A stretch of 64,000 nt of DNA from Streptomyces flavochromogenes (GTDB lineage Bacteria > Actinomycetota > Actinomycetes > Streptomycetales > Streptomycetaceae), in assembly GCF_000717595.1 (NCBI RefSeq), contig NZ_JNZO01000005.1:1-64000 (forward strand), in the 5' to 3' direction. Shown here one piece after another: positions 61,475 through 64,000 of the stretch. The number at the start of each line of letters is the position of its first letter. The stretch's first letter is position 1. Both the position numbers and the translations under genes were made by a program. Below the pieces are notes generated by a model. The model saw nothing but the letters and a program-made list of their open reading frames with translations, made no database searches and had not been told where the DNA came from.

Positions 61475-62782
61475 TCACAGTTTTGACGACTCGTCACTTC
61501 GTGGAGGTCGTACGGAAGGGGTGAACTCGACCGGAAGCGTGCGCAATCCGCGCATGATGAGCCCACCGCGCCACCGCAGTTCCTCCGGATCGGCGGCAAG
61601 TCGCAGGTCCGGCAGCCGAGTCAGCAGGGTGGCGAGCGCGGTCTGTCCTTCGAGCCGCGCGAGCGGCGCGCCCAGGCAGTAGTGGATGCCGTGCCCGTAC
61701 CCGAGGTGCTGGTTGTCGCGCCGCGTCAGGTCCAGGGTGTCCGGCCCGTCGAACCGCTCCGGGTCCCGGTCCGCGGCGGCGAGCACCACGAGGACGGGGT
61801 CGCCCGCCGGGATGTCCTGCCCGCCGAGGGTCAGCGGCTCGGTCGCGTACCGCCAGGTGGCCATCTCCACCGGCCCGTCGTACCGCAGCAGCTCCTCGAT
61901 CCCGGTCTCAAGGAGCCCGGTCTCCCCCGCCGCGACCGATGCCTGGAGCAGCTCGCGCTGCTCGGGGTGGCGCAGGAGCTGGTACATGCCGTTGCCGATG
62001 AGGTTCACGGTCGTCTCGAAGCCGGCGAAGAGAAGGATGAAGGCCATCGCGGCGGCCTCGTTCTCGGTGAGGTGCTCGCCGTGGTCGGAGGCCCTGATGA
62101 GCCCCGAGATGAGGTCGTCGCCGGGCTCCTCGCGCTTGCGGTGGATCAGCTCGGCGAGATAGCCCCGCATCTTCTTCACCGACCGCGCGACCCCGCCGCG
62201 CGGGCCGCCGCCGTGCCGGATCATCATCCCGGCCCAGTCGCGGAAGTCGTCCTGGTCCTCCTCGGGCACGCCGAGCAGGTCACAGATCGCGTAGATGGGG
62301 AGCGGGAAGGCGAACTCGTGGATGAGGTCCGCGCTCCCCTTCTCCACGAAGGCGTCGATGAGCCGGTCGGTCAGCTCCTGCACGCGCGGGGTGAACTCGG
62401 CGACCCGGCGCGGGGTGAAGGCCTTCGAGACGAGCCGCCGCAGCCGGGTGTGGTCCGGCGGGTCGATGTTGAGCAGATGCGTCATCAGCTCGGCCTTGCG
62501 CTCGCCCGGGATGCCCGTCTTCCCCTTGGCGTGCGGGGACTCGTCGTGGTGCGCGGGGTTCTTGGAGAGCCGCTGGTCGGCGAGGGCCTGCCGGGCGTCC
62601 CCGTACCGCGTCACCAGCCAGGCCTCGACCCCGCTGGGCAGCGTCGTCCGGTGCACGGGCGCGTGCTCGCGGAGCCAGGCGTACGCGGGATACGGATCGC
62701 TCGCGAACTCCCAGGTGAAGAGCTCGGGCGCGGGGGGCGACACGGGGCAGGACGCGGGATCGGTTCCGGGGGTGGTGCTCAC
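61475..62782 (-). CDS. Cytochrome P450 (CYP107-like)
   Basis: A 435-residue bacterial class I P450. Oxygen-binding I-helix LLFAGFETTVNL, K-helix ExxR in IEELLRYDGP, and the heme loop GYGHGIHYCLGAPLARLE with the axial Cys. PDHTRLRRLVSKAFTPRRV is the usual earlier block. No ferredoxin gene adjoins, but an oxidoreductase lies divergently. In S. coelicolor the syntenic gene encodes CYP107U1, which I recall as linked to sporulation. The GTG at 62782 is the start. The substrate is not predictable from sequence. Confidence 0.92.
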   Translation of the reverse strand: MSTTPGTDPASCPVSPPAPELFTWEFASDPYPAYAWLREHAPVHRTTLPSGVEAWLVTRYGDARQALADQRLSKNPAHHDESPHAKGKTGIPGERKAELMTHLLNIDPPDHTRLRRLVSKAFTPRRVAEFTPRVQELTDRLIDAFVEKGSADLIHEFAFPLPIYAICDLLGVPEEDQDDFRDWAGMMIRHGGGPRGGVARSVKKMRGYLAELIHRKREEPGDDLISGLIRASDHGEHLTENEAAAMAFILLFAGFETTVNLIGNGMYQLLRHPEQRELLQASVAAGETGLLETGIEELLRYDGPVEMATWRYATEPLTLGGQDIPAGDPVLVVLAAADRDPERFDGPDTLDLTRRDNQHLGYGHGIHYCLGAPLARLEGQTALATLLTRLPDLRLAADPEELRWRGGLIMRGLRTLPVEFTPSVRPPRSDESSKL

Positions 62783-62866
62783 TCCCCGACCGTACAGGGC
62801 GGTCCGGAAGGTGAGGTCTGTCGGATCCTGTGATCAAGAAGGGGGTGGTGCCCTAGATTCTTGTCG

Positions 62867-64000
62867 GTGGATCCTCAGATGCTCAGAAGCACGTTCGCGG
62901 TCGTCGAGAGACGGGCCGAACACGCCGTCACCTTCTTCTACTCGCATCTTTTCTGGAACAACCCCGCCATGCGCGAGCTGTTCCCCGAGGACATGCAGCC
63001 CCAGCGGGACCGGCTCTTCGCCGCGCTGACCCATGTGGTGACCCGGCTGGAGTCCCCGGGGCTCGCCGAGTATCTGGGGCAGCTGGGCCGCGACCACCGC
63101 AAGTTCCTCGCCTCCCCCGCGCTGTACGCCGCCGTCGGATCGAGCCTGCTCGCCGCCTTCGCGCACGCCGCCGGAGCCGCCTGGAGCCTGGAGGCCGAGA
63201 AGGCCTGGACCGAGGCGTACGGGCACGTCGCCGATCTGATGCTGGCGGGCGCCGAGGAGGCGGCCGGGGCCGGGGAGCCGGCCTGGTGGGACGCGGACGT
63301 CGTCCGGCACGAGCGGTACGGCGAGGATCTGGCCGTCCTCACCCTGCGGCCCCGGCAGCACCTCCCCTTCCTCCCCGGGCAGTACGTCAGCGTCAGCTCG
63401 CTGCGCGTCCCGCGCGTCTGGCGCACCTACTCCCTCGCGGACGCGCCCCGCCCCGACGGCACGGTCGAACTCCATGTGAGCCGGATCCCGGGCGGCGCGA
63501 TGAGCACGGCCCTCGTCGACGAGACGGGTCCGGGCGAGACGCTGCGGCTGAGCGCGCCCGGCGGTGGCCTCACCGCGTGCACGGAGCCGGGCGGCCTCCG
63601 TACCTATATATGCGCGGGTACGGGCTGGGCGCCGGTGAAGGCGCTCCTCTCCGAGGCGGCGCAGGCCGAGCCGGAACTGAAGGGCCGGCTGTTCGTGGTG
63701 GCGCGCGCGAAGGAGTATCTGTACGGCCGGGGGGACGCGGAGCGACTGCGGAGACATCTCGGCGGACTCAGCGTCACCTACATCACCTCGGCCCCCGGAC
63801 ACCGCAAGGACCAGGCGACCGAGCGGCTCCTCCAGGCACTGCGGGCCTGCGTCCACTGGCCCTCGCACGACGTCTACCTCGCCGGACCGCCCGGCTTCCT
63901 GACGGAGGTCGCCGAGGCGCTGGTGGAGCTGGGCACCGACCCGTACCGGATCCACCACGACACCCTGCAGCCCGTGGGACGCTTCACCGCCCGCCCGAAC
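62867..64000 (+). CDS. Flavohemoprotein (globin plus FAD/NAD reductase), cut by window end
   Basis: 378 codons are present and the frame is still open at the edge. From a GTG at 62867 it reads VDPQMLRSTFAVVERRAEHA. The globin domain covers about 1-135: FFYSHLFWNNPAMRELFP, then the proximal-His segment LGRDHRKFLASPALYAAV. The FAD domain follows: RTYSLADAPRPDG with the RxYS motif, and the NAD(P)H domain CAGTGWAPVKALLSE with GxGxxP. Such proteins oxidise nitric oxide to nitrate. A TTG at 62861 is an alternative start. It is divergent from the P450 gene. Confidence 0.85.
   Translation, partial: MDPQMLRSTFAVVERRAEHAVTFFYSHLFWNNPAMRELFPEDMQPQRDRLFAALTHVVTRLESPGLAEYLGQLGRDHRKFLASPALYAAVGSSLLAAFAHAAGAAWSLEAEKAWTEAYGHVADLMLAGAEEAAGAGEPAWWDADVVRHERYGEDLAVLTLRPRQHLPFLPGQYVSVSSLRVPRVWRTYSLADAPRPDGTVELHVSRIPGGAMSTALVDETGPGETLRLSAPGGGLTACTEPGGLRTYICAGTGWAPVKALLSEAAQAEPELKGRLFVVARAKEYLYGRGDAERLRRHLGGLSVTYITSAPGHRKDQATERLLQALRACVHWPSHDVYLAGPPGFLTEVAEALVELGTDPYRIHHDTLQPVGRFTARPN

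Overview
The window is high-GC DNA (roughly 70% or more by eye) with strong third-position G/C, GTG starts, many 4-base start/stop overlaps and very few TTA codons. This fits a Streptomyces chromosome, in the conserved core. The order dipeptidase - purE - purK - GtrA - two-component system - peptide transporter - sigma-factor module - hut genes - cbs - acetyl-CoA acetyltransferase - Bax inhibitor - tRNA - ABC transporter - cfa - ndh - ppx - DUF501 - divIC - eno - two rpf genes - P450 recalls the S. coelicolor SCO3051-SCO3100 stretch. That synteny is from memory and was not searched.

Layout. 1-8.4 kb: end of an acyl-CoA dehydrogenase, UDP-glucose 6-dehydrogenase, a catalytically degenerate dipeptidase, then a coupled purK-purE-dipeptidase operon, a GtrA membrane protein and a histidine kinase/response regulator pair. 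8.9-10.4 kb: POT-family peptide transporter. 10.4-14.5 kb: a coupled four-gene cell-surface operon (two sortase-sorted proteins, a possible neocarzinostatin-like membrane-anchored protein and a DUF916/WxL-like protein). 14.6-16.7 kb: partner-switching module (anti-sigma kinase, antagonist, SigB/F/G-type sigma). 16.8-27.5 kb: probable accessory surface-glycan locus (DegT aminotransferase with a suspected frameshift, Wzx-like flippase, GH26-like hydrolase, membrane proteins, polysaccharide deacetylase, glycosyltransferase 2, CelD-like acyltransferase).

27.6-30.1 kb: small genes (APH kinase-like, conserved small proteins, VOC, lipoprotein). 30.2-35.7 kb: histidine-degradation operon hutU - M20 hydrolase - hutF - hutI, with a recognisable promoter and overlapping operator-like palindrome. 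35.7-39.8 kb: PLP decarboxylase-like protein, SRPBCC protein and a roadblock/PATAN cluster without a GTPase. 39.9-47 kb: RpiR regulator with its own palindrome, cystathionine beta-synthase, SGNH hydrolase, thiolase and small proteins.

47.1-64 kb: Bax-inhibitor-like protein; tRNA-Leu(UAA), which is bldA by its anticodon; a MacB-like ABC exporter; cyclopropane synthase; type II NADH dehydrogenase; Ppx/GppA; DUF501; DivIC; enolase; two resuscitation-promoting-factor (Rpf) lysozyme-like proteins, the first behind a c-di-AMP (ydaO) riboswitch; a cytochrome P450; and a divergent flavohemoprotein cut by the window end.

Most promising for new biology: the sortase/DUF916-like surface operon, the GTPase-less roadblock/PATAN cluster, the glycan locus, the dead dipeptidase paralog, and the M20 hydrolase that may replace HutG. 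All calls are by eye; no searches were run.
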